Shown: positions 33,596 through 42,406, numbered from the stretch's first letter. The stretch: 64,000 bases of DNA from Georgenia_A wangjunii (GCF_036421915.1 NZ_JAZGOM010000005.1); one strand, 5' to 3'. Notes: generated by a model not told the origin, from the sequence alone. Made by a program: numbers and translations.

Positions 33596-34069
33596 ATGAG
33601 CCAGGCGACGGGTGGGTACGACGGCGGCAACGCCCAGGGCGGGCAGGGGTACGGGCAGACGCCGGGGCCGTACCAACCGCCGCAACCACCCCCCGGTCCC
33701 CCGGCCGGCCCGCCGCCCCCCGGCGGCGGGTACGGGGCCGCGCCGTGGAACGCGCCCAGCCCGCAGGGTGCCCCCGGGGCGTCCGAGAAGGGGTTCTTCG
33801 GGGCCCTGTTCGACCTGTCGTTCAAGAGCTTCGTGACCCTGTCCTTCGCCAAGGTCATCTACGTGATCGCCATCGTCGTCGTCGGCGTGCTGTGGCTGTT
33901 CGCGACCATCGTCGGTTTCCTCGACAGCCCAGGTGCCGGTCTGGCCGCCCTCCTGCTCGGGTGGATCCCCGCCCTCGTCTACATCGTCCTCATCCGGGTG
34001 AGCCTCGAGTTCGCCGTGGCCATGGTGCGCACCGCGCAGAACACGTCGGTGCTCACGTACCGCCGGTAG
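33596..34069 (+). CDS. DUF4282-domain membrane protein
   Basis: 157 residues. The N-terminal 60 residues are Gly/Pro/Gln/Tyr-rich and disordered (GYGQTPGPYQPPQ), and the rest has two hydrophobic segments (VIYVIAIVVVGVLWLFATIV, LAALLLGWIPALVYIVLI), the DUF4282 layout. The function of the family is unknown. A second copy lies at 41671-42237. TAGTGT (33550-33555) would be its -10 box. The leader contains a 7-bp hairpin (33560-33566 with 33574-33580) just before the GGGG ribosome site. Confidence 0.85.
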   Translation: MSQATGGYDGGNAQGGQGYGQTPGPYQPPQPPPGPPAGPPPPGGGYGAAPWNAPSPQGAPGASEKGFFGALFDLSFKSFVTLSFAKVIYVIAIVVVGVLWLFATIVGFLDSPGAGLAALLLGWIPALVYIVLIRVSLEFAVAMVRTAQNTSVLTYRR

Positions 34070-34159
34070 CCACGACCGCCCGCGGATGATGATCGCGGTC
34101 GCTCCCCGCTCGCACGGAAGAGCGGTGCGCGCCCGCGCGGACCGACCTACACTCACCGG

Positions 34160-34735
34160 ATGAACAGCCTCGCGCCCACCGCACGCGCCGACGAGACCGG
34201 CGAGCACATCGAGACCGTCGTCCTCCTCGACGAGGACGGCAACGCCGTCGGCACCGCGGCCAAGGCGACCGTCCACACGTCGAGCACGCCCCTCCACCTC
34301 GCGTTCTCCTGCCACGTCCTCAACGCCGACGGCGACGTGCTCGTCACCCGCCGCGCGCTGTCGAAGAAGACGTGGCCCGGGGTGTGGACCAACTCGGTGT
34401 GCGGGCACCCTGCCCCCGGGGAGCCCTTCGCCGACGCGATCGCGCGGCGGGCGCGCGACGAGCTCGGCCTCGAGCTCGTCGACATCACCGAGTCCGCCCC
34501 CGACTTCCGCTACCGCGCCGTCGACGACTCGGGCATCGTCGAGAACGAGATCTGCCCCGTCTTCACCGCGCGCACCACCGGCGAGCCCGTGCCGAACCCC
34601 AGCGAGGTGATGGCCTACGCGTGGGTCGCACCTGCGGCGCTGCGCCAGGCGATCGACTCCGCGCCGTGGGCCCTGAGCCCCTGGCTCGTCCAGCACGCGC
34701 CGGCCCTCACGCTCTTCGCCCCCGACGGCGCGTGA
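34160..34735 (+). CDS. idi: isopentenyl-diphosphate delta-isomerase, type I
   Basis: 191 residues, Nudix-fold Idi of normal length. It interconverts isopentenyl- and dimethylallyl-diphosphate for isoprenoid synthesis. The catalytic Cys is in WTNSVCGHPAPGE and the catalytic Glu in SGIVENEICPVF. The Nudix-like region is RRARDELGLEL. TACACT (34148-34153) lies 6 bases before the ATG at 34160, so the message is probably leaderless. The stop overlaps the GTG of the next gene, coupling a thioredoxin-like protein to idi. No other isoprenoid gene is adjacent. Confidence 0.95.
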   Translation: MNSLAPTARADETGEHIETVVLLDEDGNAVGTAAKATVHTSSTPLHLAFSCHVLNADGDVLVTRRALSKKTWPGVWTNSVCGHPAPGEPFADAIARRARDELGLELVDITESAPDFRYRAVDDSGIVENEICPVFTARTTGEPVPNPSEVMAYAWVAPAALRQAIDSAPWALSPWLVQHAPALTLFAPDGA

Positions 34736-35094
34736 GCGGGCGCCCCGCCGGGGCGCCCGAGCCCCTCGCGGCGCCTGACGTCCTCACGGCGGCCGACCTC
34801 CTGCCGGCCGAGACCCCGCTCGGTGAGCGCGCGACGCTCGTCCAGCTCTCGACGACGTTCTGCGCCCCGTGCCGCTCGGCCCGGACCGTCCTCGCCCGCG
34901 CCGCCGCGACGAGCCACGGCGTCGTCCACGTCGACGTCGACGTCACCGGGCACGAGGCGCTCGCCGAGCGTCTCGCCCTCACCGAGACGCCGACGATCCT
35001 CGTGCTCGACGCGGCGGGGCACGTCGTCGAGCGCCGCACCGGCGTCCCCCGGCTCGCGCAGGTCCGCGCGGTGCTCGAGACGCTCGGAGCCTGA
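34732..35094 (+). CDS. thioredoxin-fold protein
   Basis: 120 residues from GTG 34732, which overlaps the idi stop (GTGA). The active site CAPC is in LVQLSTTFCAPCRSARTV, and the following cis-Pro region is LTETPTILVLDAAGHVVER. It has no signal peptide and so is cytoplasmic, with an N-terminal extension of about 28 residues. Possible role is thiol-disulfide exchange. Translational coupling to idi suggests joint expression, but a functional link is not shown. The convergent HAD gene ends 11 bp further on. Confidence 0.85.
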   Translation: MSGRPAGAPEPLAAPDVLTAADLLPAETPLGERATLVQLSTTFCAPCRSARTVLARAAATSHGVVHVDVDVTGHEALAERLALTETPTILVLDAAGHVVERRTGVPRLAQVRAVLETLGA

Positions 35095-35105
35095 CCTGGC
35101 CCTCC

Positions 35106-35882
35106 CTACCGGCGGGAGGCGGCCCCCGCGGACGCGAGCGCGGCGACGAGGTCTCGCACGAGCACGACCGTCTCCTCCCAGCCGGTGACGGCCTCGCACT
35201 CGACGCCGAGCGCCTTGACCGGGTAGTCGTTGCCGCCCTCGTCGAGCCGGTCGCCGACGAAGAGCATGTCGCCGAGCGGCACGCCCGTCTGCTCCGCGAG
35301 GCGGGTCATCCCGTAGGCCTTGTCGACGCCCTTGCGGGTGATGTCGACCGACGTCGACCCGCCGGAGCGCACCTCGAGGTCGGGCAGCAGCGCGGCGACG
35401 GCGGCGCGCAGGGACTCCTTGCGCTCCCCCGTGGGGTCCCACGCCTTCTTCTCGGCGAGCGGCGCGGCCTGGCCGAGGGCGGAGAAGGTGATCTGCGAGC
35501 CGCGGTCCTCCATGATCGGGCCCCACGTGCGGTCCGCCCACAGGCCGAGCCGGCGGGCCTGCGCCTCGACGACGGCGAGGGCGTCGGTGCGCTCGGAATC
35601 GGTGAGGTCGTTCGCGTACACCTGCGTCCAGGCGGCGCCGTCGTGCCGGTAGTAGCGCGTGCCGCACGTCGGCATGAGGTGGAGGCGCCCGAGGCGGGCG
35701 GCGTCGAGGTCGAGCCGCTCCGTCACCTGCTCGGTGAACTGCGCGAGCTGCCCGCCGGAGATGATGCACACCTGGGTGAGGGCGAGGAGGTCACCGAGGG
35801 CGCTGGCCATCTCGGGAGCGATCGGGGACTTGCTCGGGGTGAGGGTGTCGTCCAGGTCGAAGGCGACCAGCCGTACGGGCAC
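35106..35882 (-). CDS. HAD-superfamily (IIB, phosphomannomutase-like) phosphatase
   Basis: 258 residues from GTG 35882, preceded by GAGGAG. HAD motif I is DLDDTLTPSKSPI, motif II is VCIISGGQL, and the end has SVDITRKGVDKAYGM followed by DMLFVGDRLDEGGNDYPV, the Cof/PMM-type motif III/IV region. It therefore has the class-IIB cap fold of eukaryotic-type phosphomannomutases and sugar phosphatases. I cannot distinguish a mutase from a phosphatase. It is divergent from the aldo/keto reductase. Confidence 0.85.
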   Translation of the reverse strand: MPVRLVAFDLDDTLTPSKSPIAPEMASALGDLLALTQVCIISGGQLAQFTEQVTERLDLDAARLGRLHLMPTCGTRYYRHDGAAWTQVYANDLTDSERTDALAVVEAQARRLGLWADRTWGPIMEDRGSQITFSALGQAAPLAEKKAWDPTGERKESLRAAVAALLPDLEVRSGGSTSVDITRKGVDKAYGMTRLAEQTGVPLGDMLFVGDRLDEGGNDYPVKALGVECEAVTGWEETVVLVRDLVAALASAGAASRR

Positions 35883-35967
35883 GCGTGCTCCTCGGTGGGG
35901 GGGGTCGCGGCGCGGCCGGACCGTCATCAGATCAGCGGCCAGGATAGCGGCGGGCCAGACTGGGACC

Positions 35968-36792
35968 ATGATCCCCACCCGCACCCTCAGCGACGGCCAC
36001 GAGATCCCCGCCCTCGGCCTGGGCACGTACCCGATGGACGACGACGTCGCGCCCACCGCCGTGCGCCACGCGCTGGAGGCGGGGTACCGCCTCGTCGACA
36101 CGGCCGCGAGCTACGGCAACGAGGCCGCCGTCGGGCGCGGCATCGCCGCCTCCGACGTCCCGCGCTCCGAGCTCGTGGTGACGACAAAGCTGCGCGGCGC
36201 GGACCAGGGCTACTCCTCCGCGCTCGCCGCGTTCGAGCGCTCCCGGGCCGCGCTCGGCCTCGACTCCGTCGACGTCTACCTCATCCACTGGCCCCTGCCG
36301 CGGCTCGACGCCTACGTCGACTCGTGGCGCGCGCTCATCCGGCTCCGCGAGGAGGGCGCCGTGCGCTCGATCGGGGTCTCCAACTTCACGCCCGAGCACC
36401 TCGACCGCCTCGAGCGGGAGACCGGCGTCGTGCCCGCCCTCAACCAGGTCGAGCTCCACCCCTACTTCACCCAGGAGGTGGCGCGGGCGACGCACGCCGA
36501 GCGCGGGATCCTCACGCAGAGCTGGAGCCCCCTCGGGCGCAAGAGCGACGTCCTCGCCCACCCCGCGGTCGAAGGGGCAGCCGCCGCGCACGGCGTCACG
36601 GTGGCGCAGGTCGTCCTGCGCTGGCACGTCCAGCTCGGGGCCGTGCCGATCCCCAAGTCCGCCGACCCCGAGCGCCAGCGCACGAACCTCGACGTCTTCT
36701 CGTTCGAGCTGAGCCCGGCGGAGATGACCGAGCTCTCCAGCCTCGAGCAGACCCGCATCGGCGGCGACCCGGCCACCCACGAGGAGCTCTGA
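35968..36792 (+). CDS. aldo/keto reductase
   Basis: 274 residues, the usual AKR length. The catalytic tetrad is visible: Asp and Tyr in RLVDTAASYGNEAAVG, Lys in VVTTKLRG and His in VYLIHWPLP. NADPH binding residues follow from IGVSNFTPEHLDRL and the C-terminal PIPKSADPERQRTNL. It resembles the AKR5/2,5-diketo-D-gluconate reductase group. The substrate is unknown. CAGACT lies 6 bases before ATG 35968, so a leaderless start is likely. Confidence 0.92.
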   Translation: MIPTRTLSDGHEIPALGLGTYPMDDDVAPTAVRHALEAGYRLVDTAASYGNEAAVGRGIAASDVPRSELVVTTKLRGADQGYSSALAAFERSRAALGLDSVDVYLIHWPLPRLDAYVDSWRALIRLREEGAVRSIGVSNFTPEHLDRLERETGVVPALNQVELHPYFTQEVARATHAERGILTQSWSPLGRKSDVLAHPAVEGAAAAHGVTVAQVVLRWHVQLGAVPIPKSADPERQRTNLDVFSFELSPAEMTELSSLEQTRIGGDPATHEEL

Positions 36793-36799
36793 CCCGACC

Positions 36800-37849
36800 T
36801 CAGGCGCGGTAGTGCGCCGCGAGGCGCGCGAGGCCCTCGTCGATGCTCACGCGCGGGCGCCAGCCGAGGACCTCGCGCGTGCGGCGCTGGTCGAACCAGT
36901 GCGCCGTCGAGAGCTGCTCGGCGAGGAACCGCGTCATGGGCGGCTCGTCCTCGCCCGGCCGCACGGACCACACCACCTCGACGACGGCGCCGGCCACCGT
37001 GGCGAGCACCGCGGGCACCCGCCACGACGGCGGCCGCACCCCGGCGGCGAGGCACATCCCGGCGAGGACGTCCCCGATCGGCCGCGGCTCGCCGTTCGTG
37101 ACGACGAAGGCCTCGCCGTGCGCCGCCTCGATGCGCTCGAGCGCCGCGACGATCGCCTCCGCGGCGTTGTCGACGTAGACCGTGTCGACGAGCGCGGCGC
37201 CGTCGTCGAGCAACGGGAGCCGGCCCGCGCGGGCCCGCTCGACGATCCGCGCGACGAGCTGGGTGTCACCCGGTCCCCACACGAGGTGCGGGCGCACCGC
37301 CGTCACGGCGAAACCGGGCGCGTCGGCCGCGAGCGCCGCGACCTCGGCGGCCGCCTTCGTGCGGGCGTAGCTGCCGCGCGCGCGCTGCGGCTCGGCCGGT
37401 CCGGCGCCGGCACCGACGAGCGCCGACCCGGTGTGCGCCACGGAGGGGGAGGACACCTGGACGAACCGCGTCACCCCCGCCCTCTTGGCGGCGGCGAGGA
37501 GGTCCTGCGTGCCGCGGACGTTGACCCGCTCGTAGTCGGCGAGGTCCCCGCTCACCGACACCTTGGCCGCGAGGTGGATGACGGCGTGCTGGCCGGCGAC
37601 GGCGGCAGCGATCGCGGAGCGGTCGTCGAGCGAGCCGGCGACGTCCCGCGCACCCGTGACGCCGGACGGACGGCGCTGGAACGTCGTGACGTCGTACCCG
37701 CGCTCGAGGAGGAGCCGCGCCACCGCGCCCCCCAGGAGGCCACTCGCCCCCGTGACGAGGACACGCGCGGCCCCACCGCCGGGACCCGGCACCTCTGCAT
37801 GATCACGAACGGGGGACGGGGCATGACGAACGAGGGGGGACGGGGTCAT
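36800..37849 (-). CDS. oleD: OleD: 2-alkyl-3-ketoalkanoic acid reductase of olefin synthesis
   Basis: 349 residues, short-chain dehydrogenase/NAD(P)H-dependent epimerase-like. The Rossmann motif is VLVTGASGLLGGAVARLLLE, and the catalytic YxxxK is in GSYARTKAAAEVAAL. The C-terminal half contains YVDNAAEAIVAALERIEAAH. In olefin synthesis OleD reduces the beta-keto acid made by OleA. The ATG at 37849 overlaps the oleBC stop (ATGA), but the first 25 residues are encoded by a repeated element, so translation might begin at the GTG at 37792. The order OleA-OleBC-OleD on one strand gives the pathway context. It converges with the aldo/keto reductase, 7 bp apart. Confidence 0.88.
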   Translation of the reverse strand: MTPSPLVRHAPSPVRDHAEVPGPGGGAARVLVTGASGLLGGAVARLLLERGYDVTTFQRRPSGVTGARDVAGSLDDRSAIAAAVAGQHAVIHLAAKVSVSGDLADYERVNVRGTQDLLAAAKRAGVTRFVQVSSPSVAHTGSALVGAGAGPAEPQRARGSYARTKAAAEVAALAADAPGFAVTAVRPHLVWGPGDTQLVARIVERARAGRLPLLDDGAALVDTVYVDNAAEAIVAALERIEAAHGEAFVVTNGEPRPIGDVLAGMCLAAGVRPPSWRVPAVLATVAGAVVEVVWSVRPGEDEPPMTRFLAEQLSTAHWFDQRRTREVLGWRPRVSIDEGLARLAAHYRA

Positions 37850-37850
37850 G
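37796..37850. repeat. imperfect tandem repeat at the oleBC/oleD junction, with a repeated 13-mer
   Basis: Two 22-26 bp copies of ACGAACGGGGGACGGGG-type sequence lie side by side at about 37804-37850. TGCATGATCACGA (37796-37808) is the exact inverse of 31438-31450. The element overlaps the stop of oleBC and the annotated start of oleD. This suggests an inserted intergenic element that happens to be read as the OleD N-terminus. Confidence 0.65.
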
Positions 37851-40497
37851 GGGCCGGGATCCGTCCGCCGGCGAGGGCGCGCGTGGCCCACCGGGCCAGG
37901 CGACCGCGCTCGATCTTGGAGTTGTGCCGCACGTCCGTGGGGAGCTCGGCCACCCGCAGCACCGCGGCGACGGGGACGCCCGCGGCGCGGCGGACCGCGC
38001 GCGCGAGTCCCGGCGTGGCGAGCGAGGGCCGGGCGAGGGCGCGCGGGTCGAGCGCGGGGTCGGTCTCGAGGACGACGACGACCTGCTGGGTCCCGGCGGG
38101 GCCGACGCCGACGGCGGCCGCGCGCCGCACCCCGCGGACCCGCTGGACGCGGTGCTCGACGTCGACGGGCGTGACGGTGCCCAGCGGCGTCGTCATGATG
38201 TGCGCGAGGCGCCCCTCGACCCAGACGCGTCCCGCAGCGTCGAGGTGCCCCACGTCCCCGGTGCGGTGCCAGCCCGCGTGGTCGCCGCTCGCCGCCTGGG
38301 TCGCCCAGAGCCGGTCGTAGGCCTTCTTCAGGTGCGGGGCGGTGACGAGGAGCTCACCCGTGACCCCCGGGGCGGAGGTCGGTGCCCCGGTCGCGGCGCC
38401 GTCGGCGTCGAGCGGGAGGACGCGCACGTCCGCGCCGGGCACGGGCGTGCCCACGCACGTGCCGTTCCCCGCGCCGACGACGGCGCCGCTGCGCGCGTCG
38501 TCCTCGGCCGCGCGGATCGCCGCGAGGTCGACGTCGGTGACGGGCAGCACCTCGGTCATGCCGTACGGGGTGTGCGGCTCGGCGTTCGGCATGACCTCAC
38601 CGACGCGGGCGAGGAGCTCGGGCGCGACGGGCGCGCCGGCGGAGAGGAAGAGCCTGACCCCGGTGAGCGCCGCGCGCCGGCCGGCGTCGAGGTCGCCTGC
38701 CGTGCGCAGGACGTTCGTCAGCGCCGACGGCGAGGTGAACACCGCGCCGGCGCCACCGGCGGCCACCGCGTCGGCGAGCGCCGCCGCCGTCAGGGTCGCC
38801 GGGGCGGTGACGTCCATGTCGGGGGTGACGGAGACGGCCCCGAGAGCGGTGCCGAGCAGCGCGAAGGGGGCGAACCCGGCGACGAGCTGGGAGTCGGCGC
38901 CGAGCCCGTACGTCGTGGCGAGGGCGTCGCGCATCGCCGTGAGGCCGCCCTGCGTGTAGAGGACGCCCTTGGCGGGGCCGGTGGAGCCCGACGTGAAGAG
39001 GATGGCGGCGTCGTCGTCGGCGTCCGGCATGGGGCCGAGGTCGACCCCCTCGGCCCGGAGCGAGGCACCGCGGGCGATGAGCTCGCCGACGCTCGCGCTC
39101 ACCCCGAGCACCCGGCGCCGGGCGGGGGCGAGGTCGTCGACGGCGATGCGGCGGCCCGGCCAGCCGAGGAGGCGCGCGCCGGCGAGGCCGCGCTCGATCC
39201 CGATGAGGTGGTCCGGGTCCGCGCCGCGGATCGCCCGGCTCATCCCGGCGAGCCCGAGCCCCTGGTCCGCGAGGACGACGACGGCGCCGATGCGCAGGCA
39301 CGCGAAGAGGCACGTCGTGAGGTCGACGCCGGGAGTGACGAGGAGGCTGACGCGGTGCCCGGGCCGCACACCGGCGTCGAGGAGGCCGGCGGCGAGGTCG
39401 TGGACGCGGTCGGCCAGCTCGGACCACGCGAGCGTGCGGACGCGGCCGCCGGAGAGCGCGACGACGGCGGGGCCGCTGCGGCGGGCGTACGTCTCGAGCA
39501 CCGTCGAGACGGCGACGAAGTCCTTCCCCGCCGACGGCGCGGGCGCGGCGCCGTCGTCCGCGGAGCCGTCGTCGGCCGCGCCGAGCCGGGCGTCGAGCCA
39601 CGTCATGACGGTCCCGGCGACGTCGGCGTCCTCGGGCAGGAGGTGGCCGGCGCCCTCGAACCGGTGGACGTCCGCGTGCGGGAGGCGCCGGAGGAGGTCG
39701 CGCAGGTACCGGTTCTGGAACACGGGGTCGCGCGGGCCCCACATGACGAGCGCCGGGACGGCGAGCGTGCGCACGCCCTCGGCGATCGCCGCGAGCGCGG
39801 GGTGGCTCGGGTGGTCGGGGCCGGCGGGGATGTCGCTGACGAAGTCGGCGATCGCCTGGCGCCGGTCCGCCGTCCGGTACGGGGCGTGGTAGGCGTCGCG
39901 CACGTCCGCGGCGAGGGCCGGGTCGGCGAGCGCGAGGGTCGTGCGCAGGAACGTCGCGCTGGTCCGGGTGCCCCAGCCGTGGACGGCGGGGTGCCCCGCG
40001 AGCTGGAGGAGCGCCGGGATCCGCGTGGCGTCGTCGTGGTGGACGGCCGTGTTCGTCAGGACGACCCCGGCGAGCTGGTCGCGGTGCGCGACCGCCCAGC
40101 CGAGGGAGACGACCCCGCCCCAGTCGTGGCCCACGGTGACGACGGGCCCGTCGAGGCCGAGGGCGTCGGTGAGCGCGCCGAGCTCGCTTACCCGGTCGGC
40201 GAGACGGTGCATGCGCCCGTCGCGCTCGGACAGGCCCATGCCGAGCTGGTCGACGGCGACGACGCGCCAGCCGCGCGCCACGCCCGCGGCGAGGATGTCG
40301 CGCCACAGGTAGGACCACGTCGGGTTGCCGTGGACGGCGAGGAGCGTGCCGCGTGGCTCGGCGTCGAGCTGCGCGCCGTTGTCGAGGACGTGCCAGCGCG
40401 CGGGCGGCGTGTCCGCCGTCCCCGGCACCGTGATCTCGCGGCTCCACCGGGGGTCGAGGCCGGGCAGGGCGGAGAGGTCCACGGTGGGGCTGGGCAC
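37846..40497 (-). CDS. oleBC: OleBC fusion: beta-lactone decarboxylase plus beta-lactone synthetase
   Basis: 883 residues from GTG 40497. Residues 1-310 are OleB, an alpha/beta hydrolase close to haloalkane dehalogenases: oxyanion motif VHGNPTWSYLW, nucleophile Asp125 in VGHDWGG, and His in GAGHLLPEDA. A linker of about 25 residues leads to OleC (340-883), an AMP-forming adenylate enzyme with ILFTSGSTGPAKGVLYTQGG near 497-516, PHTPYGMTEVLPV, and HRTGDVGHLDAAGRVWVEGR. OleC closes the beta-hydroxy acid to a beta-lactone, and OleB decarboxylates it to the cis-olefin. The fused arrangement is known in actinobacteria. A GAGG site 11 bases upstream and family length favour 40497, but GTG 40509 is possible. 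The gene starts 44 bp after oleA. Confidence 0.93.
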   Translation of the reverse strand: MPSPTVDLSALPGLDPRWSREITVPGTADTPPARWHVLDNGAQLDAEPRGTLLAVHGNPTWSYLWRDILAAGVARGWRVVAVDQLGMGLSERDGRMHRLADRVSELGALTDALGLDGPVVTVGHDWGGVVSLGWAVAHRDQLAGVVLTNTAVHHDDATRIPALLQLAGHPAVHGWGTRTSATFLRTTLALADPALAADVRDAYHAPYRTADRRQAIADFVSDIPAGPDHPSHPALAAIAEGVRTLAVPALVMWGPRDPVFQNRYLRDLLRRLPHADVHRFEGAGHLLPEDADVAGTVMTWLDARLGAADDGSADDGAAPAPSAGKDFVAVSTVLETYARRSGPAVVALSGGRVRTLAWSELADRVHDLAAGLLDAGVRPGHRVSLLVTPGVDLTTCLFACLRIGAVVVLADQGLGLAGMSRAIRGADPDHLIGIERGLAGARLLGWPGRRIAVDDLAPARRRVLGVSASVGELIARGASLRAEGVDLGPMPDADDDAAILFTSGSTGPAKGVLYTQGGLTAMRDALATTYGLGADSQLVAGFAPFALLGTALGAVSVTPDMDVTAPATLTAAALADAVAAGGAGAVFTSPSALTNVLRTAGDLDAGRRAALTGVRLFLSAGAPVAPELLARVGEVMPNAEPHTPYGMTEVLPVTDVDLAAIRAAEDDARSGAVVGAGNGTCVGTPVPGADVRVLPLDADGAATGAPTSAPGVTGELLVTAPHLKKAYDRLWATQAASGDHAGWHRTGDVGHLDAAGRVWVEGRLAHIMTTPLGTVTPVDVEHRVQRVRGVRRAAAVGVGPAGTQQVVVVLETDPALDPRALARPSLATPGLARAVRRAAGVPVAAVLRVAELPTDVRHNSKIERGRLARWATRALAGGRIPAP

Positions 40498-40541
40498 GGC
40501 GGGGGGCACCTCGTCGAGGTCGTCGGTGGGCGGGACGGGAA

Positions 40542-41576
40542 CTACCAGGTCAGCTCGAGCATGGCGGTGTTGAGGCCGGAGCCGACCCCCATGCACAGGA
40601 CCCGGTCGCCGCTCGTGAGCGAGGGCGCCTGCGCGGCCAGCGTCATCGGCAGCGACGCCGGTCCCACGTTGCCCCAGTGGGAGAACGTCACCGGCACGCG
40701 GTCGGCGTCGAGGTCGATCGCGTCGACGATCGCCTTCGTGTACGGGGTGGAGATCTGGTGCGTGACGTAGCGGTCCATGTCGTGCCAGCGGAAGCCCGTG
40801 CCGTTGTTGGCCTCGCGCCAGGCGTCGACGACGAGCTCGAGCCCGCCGTCGAGCAGGCCCTTGGTGTCCGTGAACATCCCGTCGAGCCCGCCCACGCACA
40901 GCGCGTGGTGCTCGGTCCCGGCGCGCGAGACGCCGCCGACGATCCGGTGGGCACCAGCGTGCTCGTCGGCGCGGCCGAGGACGGCGGCGGCCGCACCGCT
41001 GCCGAGGGTGAGGGAGGCGAACTCGCGGTTGTAGTCGGCGCGCGTGACCTCGGGGCCGCTCAGGCGCGCGAGCGTCGTCTCCTGCGTGCCGCGGGAGTCC
41101 TCGGAGTTGACGATGACGGCGTACCGGATCTGACCGGCGTCGATCATCATCGAGGCGAGCATGATGCCGTTGACGAACCCGAGGCACGCGTTCGAGACGT
41201 CGAAGTTGACGGCCGAGGACGGCAGGCCGAGGCCGTGGTGGATGCGGACGGCGACGGACGGCTCGAGGTTCGTGCGCGTGACCGAGGTGTTGATGAGGAG
41301 CCCGACCTCGGCCGGGTCGACCCCGGCCTCGGCGAGCGCCTTGGCGCCGGCCTCGATGGCGGGGTCGTCGAAGAGGGTGCCCGGCTCCCACCAGCGGCGC
41401 TCGACGACGCCGGAGACGCGCTCGAGGAGGTTGTCCGGCAGCCGCAGCCGCTTACGCGTGGGCGCCAGCCGCTCCTCGAACTCGGCCGAGGAGACCCGTA
41501 CCGGCGCTTCGATGTGCGTGACCGACAGCAGGGCGCTGTTGCGGTACCTGAAGGAAGCGTTCCCGGCGTGACTCAC
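40542..41576 (-). CDS. oleA: OleA: thiolase-fold head-to-head acyl condensing enzyme
   Basis: 344 residues, thiolase superfamily, similar to FabH in size. It condenses two long-chain acyl-CoAs to a beta-keto acid, the first step of long-chain olefin synthesis. The catalytic Cys131 is in VNFDVSNACLGFVNG. The His is in DRYVTHQISTPYTKA and the Asn in SHWGNVGPASLPMTL. RRWWEPGTLFDDPAIEAG and the end CMGVGSGLNTAMLELTW match OleA. GTG 41576 is supported by TAAATT (AATTTA, 41583-41588) exactly 6 bases upstream, indicating a leaderless operon start. It is followed by oleBC and oleD. Confidence 0.94.
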   Translation of the reverse strand: MSHAGNASFRYRNSALLSVTHIEAPVRVSSAEFEERLAPTRKRLRLPDNLLERVSGVVERRWWEPGTLFDDPAIEAGAKALAEAGVDPAEVGLLINTSVTRTNLEPSVAVRIHHGLGLPSSAVNFDVSNACLGFVNGIMLASMMIDAGQIRYAVIVNSEDSRGTQETTLARLSGPEVTRADYNREFASLTLGSGAAAAVLGRADEHAGAHRIVGGVSRAGTEHHALCVGGLDGMFTDTKGLLDGGLELVVDAWREANNGTGFRWHDMDRYVTHQISTPYTKAIVDAIDLDADRVPVTFSHWGNVGPASLPMTLAAQAPSLTSGDRVLCMGVGSGLNTAMLELTW

Positions 41577-41582
41577 CCGCTG

Positions 41583-41588
41583 AATTTA
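41583..41588 (-). promoter_or_regulatory. -10 box of the leaderless ole operon
   Basis: Forward AATTTA reads TAAATT on the minus strand, 6 bases before the oleA GTG. A DUF4282 gene ends 94 bp upstream of oleA, so the promoter is intergenic. Confidence 0.5.
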
Positions 41589-41670
41589 CATTCGCCGCAG
41601 AGCCGATGCACATCAGGCCTGTCGGGTGTGCGCGGAGTCACGCGTACCGCGGCTCCGCGGGAGGCACCGG

Positions 41671-42237
41671 TCACTCGCGTCCCGACGCCGCCTTGGCGAC
41701 CGCCGCGTGGTCGAGGAAGAGCTCGAGCGCGAACCGCCCGAAGACCAACGTGAGGAAGCCCCAGACCGGCCCGCTGACGAGGGACAGGAGCCCGATGACG
41801 ACCCAGGAGCCGCCACCGACGAACGGGTCACCGGCCACGCCGAAGGCGCTGATCCCCGTGATGACGCCGACGACCGTGATGAGTACGGCCAGGACGACGA
41901 CGCCGATGTAGGCCACCTTCGCCAGGGCTGGGGTGATGCGGGCGGTGAAGCCCATGTCCGTCAGGCCCGCGAAGGTCGAGGGCTTCGCCGGCTGGGCGAA
42001 CCCGGGCTGGGCGAACCCGGGCTGGCCGTAACCGGTGGGCGCGTACTGCGGCTGGCCGGGGTACCCGGGCTGGCCGTAGCCCGGCGGTGCCTGCGGGGCG
42101 GGGGGGCTGTACCCCGGCGGCGGGGCCTGCGGAGCCGCGCCGGGCGGCGGCGGGGGCGTCTGCGGTGCGCTCGGCTGGTACGCCTGCTGCCCGTGCTCGT
42201 CGCGGGCGGGCTGTGATCCGGTCGGCTGGTCGCTCAT
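41671..42237 (-). CDS. DUF4282-domain membrane protein (second copy)
   Basis: 188 residues. The 85-residue N-terminus is rich in Pro/Gly/Gln/Tyr (QPGFAQPGFAQPAK). It contains two hydrophobic segments, LAKVAYIGVVVLAVLITVVG and SWVVIGLLSLVSGPVWGFLT, of the DUF4282 domain. It is the paralogue of the gene at 33596-34069, with a shared architecture but a different linker. GAGGACG precedes the ATG at 42237. No function is known for this family. Confidence 0.82.
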   Translation of the reverse strand: MSDQPTGSQPARDEHGQQAYQPSAPQTPPPPPGAAPQAPPPGYSPPAPQAPPGYGQPGYPGQPQYAPTGYGQPGFAQPGFAQPAKPSTFAGLTDMGFTARITPALAKVAYIGVVVLAVLITVVGVITGISAFGVAGDPFVGGGSWVVIGLLSLVSGPVWGFLTLVFGRFALELFLDHAAVAKAASGRE

Positions 42238-42406
42238 GGTCGTCCTCTTTCCTCGGGTGCTGCCGCGAGCGTAGCGGCGGCGCGCCTGGCGCAGGCGGCG
42301 GGTCCACCCGGTGCCGTCCCGGCTCGCGCACCCCCGCGCCGGGCGAGGTCGCGAGCGCCGGGCGTGGCAGCATGGGCACCACCGCCCCGCCGACCCCGGA
42401 GTACCG

